Shown here: positions 1-8,510 of the stretch, piece by piece | Layout: every line of letters begins with the position of its first letter | Position numbering within the stretch: the first letter of the stretch is position 1 | Assembly: GCF_021390935.1 (NCBI RefSeq) | Contig: NZ_JAJPUI010000014.1 | Span: 17,999 to 81,998, forward strand | Direction: 5' to 3' | From: Streptomyces sp. CC228A | Lineage (GTDB): Bacteria > Actinomycetota > Actinomycetes > Streptomycetales > Streptomycetaceae | Length of the DNA: 64,000 nt | Notes under the pieces: generated by a model | The model's database searches: none | What the model was told of the DNA's origin: nothing | Seen by the model: only the letters and a program-made list of their open reading frames with translations | Program-made: the position numbers and the translations under genes

Positions 1-158
1 CACTCGCCGACGAAGATGCCCCACCTGTCGGCCCGCTCAAGGTCCTCGCGCCGGTTGGAGGTCAGCCAGGACACCAGCGACAGGCCGATGGACCCGGCGG
101 CGGCGAGGTAGGCGTGCTCGCTCCGGACGCCGGCGTCGTGCAGCTTCTTCACGAACAT
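1..158 (-). CDS. Small integral membrane protein, 3' end cut off by the window edge
   Basis: The first 52 or so codons of a leftward gene are visible, beginning MFVKKLHDAGVRSEHAYLAA and continuing through a hydrophobic stretch (IGLSLVSWLT) to RADRWGIFVGEW. A strong AGGAGG-type ribosome binding site lies just upstream of the ATG at 158. This matches a class of short Streptomyces proteins with one or two membrane segments that I know only as conserved hypotheticals. The rest of the gene lies outside the window, so length and function cannot be given. Confidence 0.75.
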   Translation of the reverse strand, partial: MFVKKLHDAGVRSEHAYLAAAGSIGLSLVSWLTSNRREDLERADRWGIFVGE

Positions 159-391
159 GGGTGCCTCCTGGGATCAGTACGACTCGTGCCGGATTGCCTT
201 CACGAGGTGTTCGGGTTCCACACCGAGGACGGATGCGAACAAAAAACTGCGAATCGGTCTTTTCATCACCCGAGTGCGCTCCGGGCGGCAGCGCACCGGT
301 TCGACGCACGAACGCTGCGGGCTGCGCGCCCGCCGCTCCCGGGCCATCGTGGAGCCATCGGCAACGACTCAGCCGCGGGAGAGGAGGAGTC

Positions 392-571
392 ATGTCCGTC
401 CCGTTCGTTCCGCCGCAGGAGACCCCGCCCGTCGAGGGTTCCACCTCGTCGGCCCACACCGAGCCGCCCGACCGGGGGGTGTGGGAGCACCCCTGGCTGC
501 TGATGGCGCTGGTCCTCGTCGGCAGCGTCGCCTTCGCCGGCTTCTTCGCCGCGCGCATCGCCGGGTTCTGA
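392..571 (+). CDS. 59-residue single-pass membrane protein, DUF6480-like
   Basis: A short ORF preceded by a very strong GAGGAGGAG ribosome binding site, five bases before the ATG. The protein starts MSVPFVPPQETPPVEGSTSS and ends in one hydrophobic helix (WLLMALVLVGSVAFAGFFAA), with no further domain. The VPPxETPPxEGS motif followed by a C-terminal helix resembles the small actinobacterial DUF6480 family as I remember it; that assignment is an inference. It stands alone between divergent and co-directional neighbours. Function unknown. Confidence 0.7.
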   Translation: MSVPFVPPQETPPVEGSTSSAHTEPPDRGVWEHPWLLMALVLVGSVAFAGFFAARIAGF

Positions 572-710
572 GCCCCGGACCCGCCTCCGTACGCCTCCGC
601 CCCTGTCCCCCCTGCCCCTGTCCGCCCCCGCCGGAGCCCGTGGGCCGTCCGTACGGCGCGGCCGCCCCGCGGGCCCTCCGGCTGTCGGCCGCGCGGAGCA
701 TACTGGCGTC

Positions 711-1556
711 ATGGTCTGGCCACCACCGGTCGTCGGCAGGGCCCGGGAACGGGCCGGCGAGGTCCTGCTGCAACGGGTCGCGGGCCCGTCGGCCGAGCAG
801 ACGCGCGCCCGCGTGCACGCCACCCCGGGGCCGCGCTGGTTCGCCCCCGACCGCCCCGTGCGCACCGTGCACCGGGACGCGTCGATGTACGTCGGCGGCC
901 TCGCCGCGCTGCTGCTCCAGTCGCTGCACCCGGTCGCCATGGCCGCGGTCGCGGCGCACTCGGGGTACCGGGGCGACCCGTGGGGGCGGTTGCAGCGCAC
1001 CAGCGCGTTCCTGGCCTTCACGACGTTCGGCACGGCCGAGGACGCGGAACGGGCGGTGGAACGGGTCCGGGCCGTGCACGCGCAGGTCCGCGGGCGCACC
1101 CCGGACGGCGTGCCCTACCGCGCCTCCGACCCGCACCTGCTGACCTGGGTCCACATCGCGGAGGCCGAGTGCTTCCTGCGGGCCCACCAGCGGTACGGGC
1201 GGCATCCGCTGGACCGCGCGGGTGAGGACGGCTACGTCGCGGACATGGCGCGGGTCGCCCGGCGGCTCGGCGCGGACGATCCGCCGGCCACCCGGGCCGG
1301 GCTGACCGCGCGCATCGCCGCGTACCGGCCGGAACTGCGCGCCACCGCCGAGTCCCGGGCGACGGCGCGCTTCCTGCTGGCGCAGCCGCCCCTGCCGGCC
1401 GCGGCCAGGCCGCCGTACGCCCTGCTCGCGGCCGCCGCGGTGGGCTGCTGCCGCCGTGGGCGAGGACGCTGCTCGACGTGCCGTACGCCACCCGGCTGCT
1501 CCTGCCGGTCGCCCGCCCCGGGGGCCGTGCGCTCACCGCGGCCATACGGTGGGTGA
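711..1556 (+). CDS. Oxygenase MpaB / DUF2236-family protein, C-terminus frameshifted
   Basis: The frame encodes a DUF2236 (MpaB / latex-clearing-protein-like) haem-binding oxygenase domain. Family features seen are the conserved VHRDASMYVGGLAALLLQSL segment followed by HPVAMAAVAAHSGY (about residues 55-90) and the LLTWVHIAEAECFL segment (about 143-157). Around position 1446 the frame degenerates into Cys/Arg-rich sequence. Adding one base there restores the expected ending (LLPPWARTLLDVPYATRLLL), which reads on in the next frame. A single missing base is therefore likely. After correction the frame would run to about 1915 and overlap the end of the convergent fasciclin gene, so the true C-terminus is unclear. 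Substrate unknown. Confidence 0.75.
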   Translation: MVWPPPVVGRARERAGEVLLQRVAGPSAEQTRARVHATPGPRWFAPDRPVRTVHRDASMYVGGLAALLLQSLHPVAMAAVAAHSGYRGDPWGRLQRTSAFLAFTTFGTAEDAERAVERVRAVHAQVRGRTPDGVPYRASDPHLLTWVHIAEAECFLRAHQRYGRHPLDRAGEDGYVADMARVARRLGADDPPATRAGLTARIAAYRPELRATAESRATARFLLAQPPLPAAARPPYALLAAAAVGCCRRGRGRCSTCRTPPGCSCRSPAPGAVRSPRPYGG

Positions 1557-1901
1557 CGCCGCCGCCCCCGGCGCCGGCACGGGACGTGGCGGACGCAGCG
1601 GATGCGCCGGGCGCGCGGGGCTCCGGTGGGGCCGGGGCGGCGCCCCGTCCCCGCCGCCGCCCGGTCGCCGCAGGAGAGCCGGCCGGAGGCCGCGTCACCG
1701 CCCGACTGAGGGCGCCGCACCCGCGGGCCCGCCTCGAAGGGCCCGCCTCTGCGGGCCTGCTTCTGCGGGCCCGCCCCTGCCCGACGCGCGCAACGGGGCC
1801 CGGTACCGCGGCGAAGCGCGGCACCGGGCCCGGGCGAGGGGTCACTGCCCCGGCCACGGGGTGGGCGGCCGGGCAGCGGGGTCAGTGCCCGGTGCGCGGA
1901 G

Positions 1902-2477
1902 TCACTTGGGAATGAGCACGGTGTCGATGAGGTGCACGGTCGCATTGGACGTGGCCACTCCGCCGCACACGATCTCGGCGGTGTCGTTGACCTCGTACAT
2001 GTCCCCGGAACCCTGGGTGGTGAGCTTGCCGCCCTCCAGGGTCGTGAACGAACCGTCGGCGAGCTCGCTCTTCTCGACGGGCTCTCCGACCACGTGGTAC
2101 GTGAGGATGTCGGTCAGCTGCTCCTTGTCGGCGAGGATCGCGTCCAGCTCGGCGTCCGGGATCTTGTCGAAGGCGTCGTCCGTCGGCGCGAACACCGTGA
2201 TGTCCTGGGCGTCGTTCAGGGTGTCGACGAGGTCCGCCTGCTGGAGGGCGGCCGTCAGCGTGGACAGCTCCGGGTTGGTGGACGCCGCGGTGGCGACCGG
2301 GTCGTCCGCCATCTCCTGCGGGCTGCCCTGGCCCTCGCGGGGAAGCGCCGAGCATCCGGGGCCGAACGTGCCCTCGTGCTCGTTCGCCCCCGCGCTGGGC
2401 GCCAGGACGACCAGGGAGACGGGCAGGGCCGCCGCGGCGAGGGCGGCGGCTGCACGACGCTTGATCGGGTTGTTCAT
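1902..2477 (-). CDS. Secreted fasciclin (FAS1) domain protein
   Basis: A 191-residue protein with a signal peptide (basic MNNPIKRR start, Ala-rich hydrophobic core, cleavage near ASAGANEHEG) followed by one FAS1 domain. The FAS1 boxes are visible: DITVFAPTDDAFDKIP near residue 95 and ILTYHVVGE near 125, and the domain closes with ATVHLIDTVLIPK at the very end. FAS1 domains are extracellular adhesion modules. The ATG at 2477 was chosen because GGAGGAG lies just upstream; the frame stays open further 5' but that part does not look like protein. It is divergent from the MerR-type gene across a 142-base spacer. Confidence 0.9.
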   Translation of the reverse strand: MNNPIKRRAAAALAAAALPVSLVVLAPSAGANEHEGTFGPGCSALPREGQGSPQEMADDPVATAASTNPELSTLTAALQQADLVDTLNDAQDITVFAPTDDAFDKIPDAELDAILADKEQLTDILTYHVVGEPVEKSELADGSFTTLEGGKLTTQGSGDMYEVNDTAEIVCGGVATSNATVHLIDTVLIPK

Positions 2478-2619
2478 GACCACTCCTCCCGACGAGTGGG
2501 GACGGGGATCGCCCCCGTGGTGCGCGTCGGCTGTCACAAGGGGTTCGCCGGGCGGCACGACCGCGGATGCAGGACAGCGGGACATTACTCGCATCGTTTC
2601 TGCGCCATATGCTCGTCGT

Positions 2620-3785
2620 ATGGGCGACAGCACGCACGGACTGACCACGGGCGCCGTGGCCCGGCGGCTCGGCGTCTCCCCCACGACCCTGCGCTCGTGG
2701 GACCGCCGCTACGGAATGGGCCCCGCCACCCGCGAGGACGGCAGGCACCGCCGCTGGTCCGCCGACGACCTGGCGGTGCTGGAGGAGATGTGCCGGCTCA
2801 CCGCCTCCGGGGTGCCCCCGGCCGACGCCGCCCGCGCGGCCCTCGCCGGGGCGGCAGGGCGCAGCCTCCACGGCGGGGCGACTCCGCGGACAGGCGGCGC
2901 CCCGCAGCGCGGCGGCGATTCCACGGGGCGGGGCGACTCTGCGAGGCGAGGAGACTCCGCGGGGCGGGGCGACTCCGCGGGGCCGTACGGCACGGCGCCC
3001 CCGCGGACGGTGCGGCCCCGGGAGCGGACGCCGCCCCCGACGGCCCCGCCGACCGCCGTGCGCGTCCCGGCGCCGGCGGGGCCCCGGTGCGGCGGGGCGG
3101 ACCCGGCGGCGGGCTCCCGCTCGGCGACGTACGCCAGGAGTGCCGCGGCCTCGCGCGCGCCGCACTGCGCCTCGACAGCGCGGCCCTCGACGGCCTGCTG
3201 CGCCGCGTGGTCGCGGAGCACGGGCTCGTCGACGCCTGGCAGGAGGTCATGATGCCGACGCTGCACGCGGTGGGCCGCAAGTGGGAGACCTCGGGCGACC
3301 GCTACGTCGAGGTGGAGCACCTGCTGTCCTGGCACGTCTCCAGCGCCCTGCGCGAGGTCGTCGCGTCGGCGCCGGAACGGGCCGCCGTCCCGCCCGTACT
3401 GCTCGCCTGCGTGCCCGCGGAGCAGCACACGCTGCCACTGGAGGCCCTCGCCGCGGCGCTCGCGGAACGCGGCCTGCCGGTCCGCATGTTCGGTGCGGCC
3501 GTGCCGCCGGAGGCGCTGGACTCGGCCGTCCGGCGCACCGGCCCGGTCGCCGTGGTGCTGTGGTCGCAGGCGAGGTCCACGGCGAGCCGCGCGCTGGCAC
3601 GGCACCTGGCGGGGCACGCCTTCGGCGTGAAGGGGGCGCGGACCCGGCCGCTGGTGCTGCTGGCCGGGCCCGGCTGGGCGGGGCAGACGCTGGAGGCGGG
3701 CATGGCGCGGCCGGTCGGGCTGCGGGACGCCACGGACGCGCTGTGCCGCCTGTACGAGCCGCTCGTGCAGGCGTCGTCCGCCTGA
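2620..3785 (+). CDS. MerR-family regulator with C-terminal sensor domain, split by an apparent frameshift in the linker
   Basis: The first part (from ATG 2620) encodes a MerR winged helix: LTTGAVARRLGVSPTTLRSW followed by a DRRYGxGPxxREDGRHRRW segment. A low-complexity linker follows, with 6-residue RGDSAG repeats (about 2870-2990). The second part lies in a different frame from about 3105 to the stop at 3785: LGDVRQECRGLARAALRLD, then an EVMMPTLHAVGRKWE-VEVEHLLSWHVSSALR helical bundle and a Rossmann-like tail. This layout (HTH, four-helix bundle, B12-type fold) is that of LitR/CarH-like regulators, though I see no classical DxHxxG cobalamin motif. Joining the parts needs one added base between about 2990 and 3110. 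Its neighbours are sigma and anti-sigma-like genes and a photolyase. Confidence 0.75.
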
Positions 3786-3986
3786 CGCCGCCGTTGCCCG
3801 GCGGCCGACGGCACCCGGCCTGAGGCCCTCGCCGGTCCGGCGGCAGCATGCCCCTCAGGGTCTCCCTGTCCGGGGCGGACGTCCGGGATGCGCCGGTGCT
3901 GGGCCGACAGGGTGACACCACCGCATCCCACCGGGTCCGTGCGGGCGAAAGAAGAACGCGCCGGGCACAGCGGAGGGAGCGGGCAC

Positions 3987-4424
3987 GTGGGAAACGGACA
4001 CCTCGATCCGGCCATCCTGGGCGCGATCGCCGCGGGCGTGCGGGCCCCTGCCGGCTACGGCCCGGTGGAGCGGCGCCACCTCGGCGGCTGCCCGTCCTGC
4101 GCCGCGGAACTGGCCGCGCTGCGGCGGATCGCCGCGGGCCGCGCGTACCCGGCGCCGCCGGAGCGCGTGTGGTCGGGGATCGTCGGCGGGCTCGCGCGCC
4201 CCGGTGCGGCCCTGGCGGAGCCCGCAGGGCGCAGGGCGCCCGCGGCGCGCGCCCCCGCCCGCCTCCGCCCCCTGCTGACCGGCGCCGTGCGCCTGGCCGC
4301 GGGGGTGGCGCTGGGCATCGGCGCGGCCGCCGTGGCACGCCGGTTCGTCCGGCCGCGGGCAGCAGCGCGGAGCCCGGCACCGGCGCGGCGCCGATGCGGC
4401 CGCGCCCGCCGCCCGCGCGGCTGA
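3987..4424 (+). CDS. Zinc-finger (zf-HC2) anti-sigma-factor-like membrane protein
   Basis: A 145-residue protein. Residues 29-37 carry the H-x3-C-x2-C signature (RRHLGGCPSCAAEL) of ZAS-type anti-sigma factors, followed by a Pro/Ala-rich linker and one probable membrane helix near residues 95-115 (AVRLAAGVALGIGAAAVA). The GTG at 3987 was chosen over upstream ATGs because GGAGGGAGC lies about 10 bases before it and the zinc finger then starts near the N-terminus, as is usual. It is convergent with the ECF sigma gene 270 bases away, which is its most likely partner by proximity. That pairing is an inference. Confidence 0.75.
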   Translation: MGNGHLDPAILGAIAAGVRAPAGYGPVERRHLGGCPSCAAELAALRRIAAGRAYPAPPERVWSGIVGGLARPGAALAEPAGRRAPAARAPARLRPLLTGAVRLAAGVALGIGAAAVARRFVRPRAAARSPAPARRRCGRARRPRG

Positions 4425-4691
4425 CGCGCACCCGCGCGACGGGACGGGCCCCCGGACGACTGACGCCCTCCGAGCGCCGACACGGGGGCACGGGCCGGTG
4501 CGGGCCCGTGTCGGTACGAGTCGGTGCCAGACCGGGGGCGTTCCTCGCAGCCGCTCTCCGTACGCGGGCCGAAGGTCGCCGGGGCGCGGCGCGTACGCCG
4601 AGAAGCCCGCCGGGATCGCTCCCTCGGGCTTTCGCGACACGGCGTGCGCCCGCCCGCCGCCGCGGTGCGGGGGCAGCGGGCGGGGTGGCGC

Positions 4692-5327
4692 CTACCTGGC
4701 CTGCCGGGCGGGTGCCTGCTCGGACTCCAGGCTCTGCCGCAGCCGCTGGAGGCCCCGCCGCGCATGGCTCTTCACGGTGCCGAGGGGCAGGCCCGTGCGC
4801 CGGGCGATCTGGGTCTGCGTCAGGTCCGCGAAGAACGCCAGGGCCAGCACGTCCCGCTGCACGCGCGGCAGCCGCTCCAGTTCGTCGGTCAGCAGGACGT
4901 GGTCGACGACCCGGTCCGTGTCGTTCGGCGCGACGGCGGAGCCGGGCAGCACCGCTCCGGCCGCGGCGACGAGTGCGAGGCGCCGGGTGCGGGCCGAGAG
5001 CGCGTCGGCGATCTTCCTGCGGGTGATGCCGACCAGCCACCCCGGGAGGGCGCCGCGCTCCGGCCGGTAGCCGGCGCGGCCGTGCCACGCCGCGAGGAAC
5101 ACCTGCTGGGTGACGTCCTCGGCCTCCCGGGCGTCGCCGAGCGTGCGGGTGGCGAGGGCCAGGACGAGACCGCCCCAGCGTTCGTAGGCGAGGGCGAGGC
5201 ACCGCTCGTCACCCCGTACGAGCCCTTCGCCGATCGCCGCGTCGGACACGGCGCCGCGGCCCGCCGCCTCCTGCGCCGACCCGACGGGCGCCGGGGCGTT
5301 GCGGTCCGTGCCTCGTGGTGCCGTCAT
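4692..5327 (-). CDS. ECF-type RNA polymerase sigma factor
   Basis: A 211-residue sigma-70 family protein of extracytoplasmic-function size. Region 2 covers about residues 35-90 (ALAYERWGGLVLALATRTLG, DAREAEDVTQQVFLAAW). Region 4 covers about 145-195 (LERLPRVQRDVLALAFFADL, TQTQIARRTGLPLGTVKSHA) with a clear helix-turn-helix. The ATG at 5327 has GGAGGAG upstream. The preceding 78-codon ORF ends in an ATGA overlap with this start, which suggests coupled translation. Given the MerR, anti-sigma-like and photolyase neighbours it may control a light- or damage-induced set, as LitS does in other Streptomyces, but no target promoter was identified. Confidence 0.9.
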   Translation of the reverse strand: MTAPRGTDRNAPAPVGSAQEAAGRGAVSDAAIGEGLVRGDERCLALAYERWGGLVLALATRTLGDAREAEDVTQQVFLAAWHGRAGYRPERGALPGWLVGITRRKIADALSARTRRLALVAAAGAVLPGSAVAPNDTDRVVDHVLLTDELERLPRVQRDVLALAFFADLTQTQIARRTGLPLGTVKSHARRGLQRLRQSLESEQAPARQAR

Positions 5328-5560
5328 GGCGACTGCTCCTCCCGCCGGTACGGGCCGGCCGGTGGTCCGGGCGCCCCCCTCAGGGCGAGGGCTGAGCGCC
5401 CCGGGGGCCTCGATGGGTGCCCCCGGCCCGCCCAGGCTCCGGCGGCCGGCGGGTGGTGCTCCAGTCGCATCGTTCTTGCGTCGTCTTCCGGTGCGGCGGC
5501 GTCGGCTGCCGCGGCGACGGAGGTGTGCACGGGCACAGTCACGGTCATGGGCGCGGTCAT
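5324..5560 (-). CDS. Possible 78-residue leader ORF coupled to the sigma factor
   Basis: A small ORF beginning MTAPMTVTVPVHTSVAAAAD and ending GPPAGPYRREEQSP, with no recognisable domain. Two features make it plausible: GGAGG lies nine bases before the ATG at 5560, and its TGA overlaps the sigma factor ATG (ATGA), an arrangement typical of translational coupling. The composition is Ala/Pro/Arg-rich and close to what random GC-rich frames give, so it may be noncoding. I do not recognise it. Confidence 0.4.
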   Translation of the reverse strand: MTAPMTVTVPVHTSVAAAADAAAPEDDARTMRLEHHPPAAGAWAGRGHPSRPPGRSALALRGAPGPPAGPYRREEQSP

Positions 5561-5729
5561 CGCGGGTCGCCTCCGGGGGTCCGGTCGTGTCGGTCGTCCC
5601 CTCATACGGCTGCGGGCCTGCCCGAGTGCGGCCGCGGGTCTGCCCGAGTGCGGCTGCGGAGCCGCGCACCATGGGGACGCGGGGCTGTCCGGGCTGCCAC
5701 CGGAGGGGGCCGGTGCGGCCGCACGCCGG

Positions 5730-7103
5730 TCACGTCCGGCCGCGCGCCTGCCGGAAGCGCGCGAGACCGTCGGCCAGGCCCACCACCGGGTCGGGGTAGT
5801 CGAGGGCCGCCCGCTCGCGCGCCGCCCACTTCCACGGCTCGTGCACCGCGGCCCCGGGGACGTCCGCGAGCTCCGGGACCCAGCGGCGGACGTAGGCGCC
5901 GTCGGGGTCGTACTTCTTGCCCTGGAGGACGGGGTTCAGCACGCGGTGGGGGCGGGTGTCGGTGCCGGTGCCTGCCACCCACTGCCAGTTCAGCTGGTTG
6001 TTGGCGATGTCGCCGTCCACCAGCAGGCCGAGGAAGTGCCGCGCGCCCTCGCGCCAGTCGACGTACAGCGTCTTGGTCAGGAAGGACGCGGCGAGCAGTC
6101 GGCCCCGGTTGTGCATCCAGCCCTCGTGGGCGAGCTGCCGCATGGCGGCGTCGACCACGGGATAGCCGGTGCGTCCCTCCCGCCAGGCGCGCAGGTCCGC
6201 CTCCGCCTCAGGGCCCCGGCGCCAGCGGTCGCCCCTCGGCCGGTAGTCGGCGCGGGACGCGTCGGGGCGGGCGTGCAGCACCTGGTGGTGGAAGTCCCGC
6301 CAGCACAGCTGCCGTACGAACGCCTCCGCGCCGGGACCGCCCCGCCCCCGGGCCCGGTGCACCGCCTCCACCGCCGACACCGCGCCGAAGTGGAGGTACG
6401 GCGAGAGCCGGGAGGTCGCGTCGCCCGCGAGGTCGTCGTGCCGCTCCTCGTACGCGTCGGCGTGCCGGTCGAGCCACCGCGTCAGCAGGCGGCGGCCCTC
6501 CGTCTCGCCGCCGGTGGCGAGGCCCTCCGACACGGCGTGGACGGCCGACCGGGACGGGAGGTCGTCGGACCGTACGCCGGTGGGCACCCGGACCGCCCGG
6601 GGAGCCGCGAGCGGGGCGCGCACCGCCTCGCGGGTCCAGCGCCGGTGGTACGGGGTGAACACGGCGAAGTGGTCGGAGCCGGCCGGGGTGACCGCCCCGG
6701 CGGGCACCGCCGTGACCACCCCGTCGTGCACGTGGAGCCTGCGCCCGTCGGCCCGCAGTGCGCGCGCGAGCCGTTCCTCGCGGTCCCGGGCGAACCGGCT
6801 GTGGCCGGCGGCGACGTGCACGTCGCCCGCCCCGGTCCGCCGGGCCGTGTCGAGGACCTCCGCCACGGGGTCGCCGGTGCGGAGGACGAGCCGCCCGCCG
6901 CACCGCCGCAGGCCCGCGTCGAGGTCGGTGAGGCAGTCCGTGAGGAAGGCGGTCCGGTTGGGCGCGGCGAAGCCCGCGCGGTCCACGGCGGGGTCCCGGA
7001 CGAACAGCGGCACCACCTCGTCGGCGGACGCGAGCGCTGCCCTCAGGGGCGGGTGGTCGTGGAGGCGGAGGTCCGAGGTGAACAGGACGACCGAGGTGTT
7101 CAT
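5730..7103 (-). CDS. phr: Deoxyribodipyrimidine photolyase
   Basis: A 457-residue cryptochrome/photolyase. The N-terminal alpha/beta antenna domain begins VVLFTSDLRLHDHPPLRAAL. The C-terminal FAD-binding domain shows RLSPYLHFGAVS, the CWRDFHHQVL variant of the usual WREF motif, GYPVVDAAMRQL...GWMHNRGRL, and NNQLNWQWVAGTGTDTRPHR, which together contact FAD and the dimer. Class I CPD photolyases repair UV-induced cyclobutane pyrimidine dimers using blue light. The ATG at 7103 follows a GGAG site. The gene is preceded by a long spacer carrying about 36-bp tandem repeats. No iron-sulfur cysteine set was noticed, so a 6-4 photolyase of the FeS type is unlikely. Confidence 0.93.
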   Translation of the reverse strand: MNTSVVLFTSDLRLHDHPPLRAALASADEVVPLFVRDPAVDRAGFAAPNRTAFLTDCLTDLDAGLRRCGGRLVLRTGDPVAEVLDTARRTGAGDVHVAAGHSRFARDREERLARALRADGRRLHVHDGVVTAVPAGAVTPAGSDHFAVFTPYHRRWTREAVRAPLAAPRAVRVPTGVRSDDLPSRSAVHAVSEGLATGGETEGRRLLTRWLDRHADAYEERHDDLAGDATSRLSPYLHFGAVSAVEAVHRARGRGGPGAEAFVRQLCWRDFHHQVLHARPDASRADYRPRGDRWRRGPEAEADLRAWREGRTGYPVVDAAMRQLAHEGWMHNRGRLLAASFLTKTLYVDWREGARHFLGLLVDGDIANNQLNWQWVAGTGTDTRPHRVLNPVLQGKKYDPDGAYVRRWVPELADVPGAAVHEPWKWAARERAALDYPDPVVGLADGLARFRQARGRT

Positions 7104-7330
7104 GGCACTACTCCGACGTTCGTGGCACTTCCGGGACGCCCTCCGCGGCGGGTGCGGGGCGGCCCGCGGCGTGCTCCGCGATGTGCTCTGGCGCTGCTGC
7201 CGCTTCGGCATCCGGTGACCGGCCGGATGCGGACCGGCGACCGGTCACCTGTCCGGGTGGCCCGCGACGCATCCGGGGCGGCCTCGGGACGCACGGCGGG
7301 TGGCGGCGGGTGGGAGCGGGTGGGGGCGCC

Positions 7331-7616
7331 GCTGCACGCACCGGCCCCACGGCGGGCGAGGTGGCGCCGCTGCACGGCGGCCTGCGGCGGGCGAGGTGGC
7401 AACGCTGCACGCGCCGCCCGAGGCCGGGCGAGATCGCGCCGCTGCACGCACCGGCCCGCGGCGAACGTGGTGCGACGCTGCACGCCCCGGACGCACCGCG
7501 AGGCCGGACGCACCGCGAGCGCGGTACGCCGCTGCACCCGCCGGACGCACCGCGAGCGCGGTACGCCGCTGCACCCGCCGGACGCGCCGCGGGCGAGGCG
7601 AGGTGCGCGGCTGCAC
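7331..7616. repeat. Tandem repeat array, about 36-37 bp period, upstream of phr
   Basis: Eight copies of the heptamer GCTGCAC start at 7331, 7369, 7404, 7441, 7477, 7531, 7568 and 7610, so the spacing is 38, 35, 37, 36, 54, 37 and 42 bases. The unit between heptamers is degenerate; one unit (GGACGCACCGCGAGCGCGGT and the following bases, 37 bp) is repeated exactly around 7548-7584. The array fills most of the 558-base spacer between the DUF3140 stop and the phr start, both leftward. No convincing gene lies in this spacer. Confidence 0.8.
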
Positions 7617-7661
7617 GCGCCGGCTCACGGCGGGCGGACACGCCGCCGCGACCCGCCGCCG

Positions 7662-8015
7662 TCACGTCTTCTTCTGCGGGTCGTGGCCCCAGTTCATCAG
7701 CGAGTACCGCCACGGCGTGTCGGTGACATCGCCGTCGGGGCGCTGGGCGAGGTGCCGGTGGACGTAGCCCACCACCTTGCGCATGTGGGCGAGGTCGTCG
7801 TCGGTGAGCTCGTCCTTCCGGGTGCGCAGCAGGGCGGCGATGCGGCGTCCCGAGGCGTGCCCGGTGCTCTCGCCGCCGCCGTCCGGCTTCTGGCCGACGC
7901 TCTTCGCCTCGTCCGTCTCCAGCCACCTGTCGAGCTCGCCGGCGGTGAGGTTCACCGCCTCGTCGAAGGCCGCCAGCGTCTCGTCCCGCTCCGCACCGCC
8001 GTCCCGGCGGGTCAC
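7662..8015 (-). CDS. DUF3140 family protein
   Basis: A 117-residue soluble acidic protein matching the actinobacterial DUF3140 family as I know it: AFDEAVNLTAGELDRWLETD near the start, ESTGHASGRRIAALLRTRKD in the middle, and DLAHMRKVVGYVHRHLAQRP...WRYSLMNWGHDP at the end. The GTG at 8015 overlaps the TGA of the DUF2945 gene (GTGA, positions 8012-8015), so the two are probably one transcript with coupled translation. Family function is unknown; DUF3140 and DUF2945 genes often occur together. Context next to DNA-repair genes is suggestive only. Confidence 0.85.
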   Translation of the reverse strand: MTRRDGGAERDETLAAFDEAVNLTAGELDRWLETDEAKSVGQKPDGGGESTGHASGRRIAALLRTRKDELTDDDLAHMRKVVGYVHRHLAQRPDGDVTDTPWRYSLMNWGHDPQKKT

Positions 8016-8239
8016 GAGCGCCGTCCCTTCTTCCGCAGCGCCTCCGGCTTGTGGACGGCGGACCGGCCGCTCTTGTCGCTCTCGACCTCGTACTGCGGCT
8101 CCTCGGTGGACGCGTCGACGGTGCGGCCCGCGGCCTTCCTGCGGTCGGTGATCTCCCGCTTGACGGTGCCGCTCACCGTGCTGCCGTGGCTCTTCCACGT
8201 GATGTCGTCGCCGGTGTGCAGCTTCTTGCGCCGGGCCAT
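8012..8239 (-). CDS. DUF2945 (hypervirulence-associated, Tudor-like) small protein
   Basis: A 75-residue basic protein starting MARRKKLHTGDDITWKSHGS and containing TVSGTVKREITDR and EEPQYEVESDKSGRSAVHKP, which match the DUF2945 / HVA1 Tudor-like family. The predicted fold is a small beta barrel. The ATG at 8239 has a plausible GAGGTGAGC site. It is the first gene of the coupled DUF2945-DUF3140 pair, whose reading frames overlap by four bases. Role unknown; nucleic-acid binding is possible from the charge and fold. Confidence 0.85.
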   Translation of the reverse strand: MARRKKLHTGDDITWKSHGSTVSGTVKREITDRRKAAGRTVDASTEEPQYEVESDKSGRSAVHKPEALRKKGRRS

Positions 8240-8510
8240 CGCGCTCACCTCTCCGGTTCCTGGTTCGATCGACTTCCTCGCGTGTTCCCCGATATGTCCT
8301 CTTCGTTCGTTCCGGGAGGTACGGAGGCGGGGGTACGCAGGCGGGGCGGCTCGGCCGTGGCGGCCGACCGCACGCGCGGGGCGTGCGCCGGGGCGCACGC
8401 GGACCACGGCGCCGCGGCCAGGCGGCCGGGCGGCCATGCGCCAGGCAGCCGCACAGGGACGCTCCGCCGCCCGCCCGGCCCGGTCGCCCGACCCGGCCGT
8501 ACGGGCCCGC

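Noticed and set aside
7331..7616. CRISPR array
   Set aside because: Only a heptamer is constant; the spacing units are related to one another, there are no unique spacers of fixed length and no cas genes.
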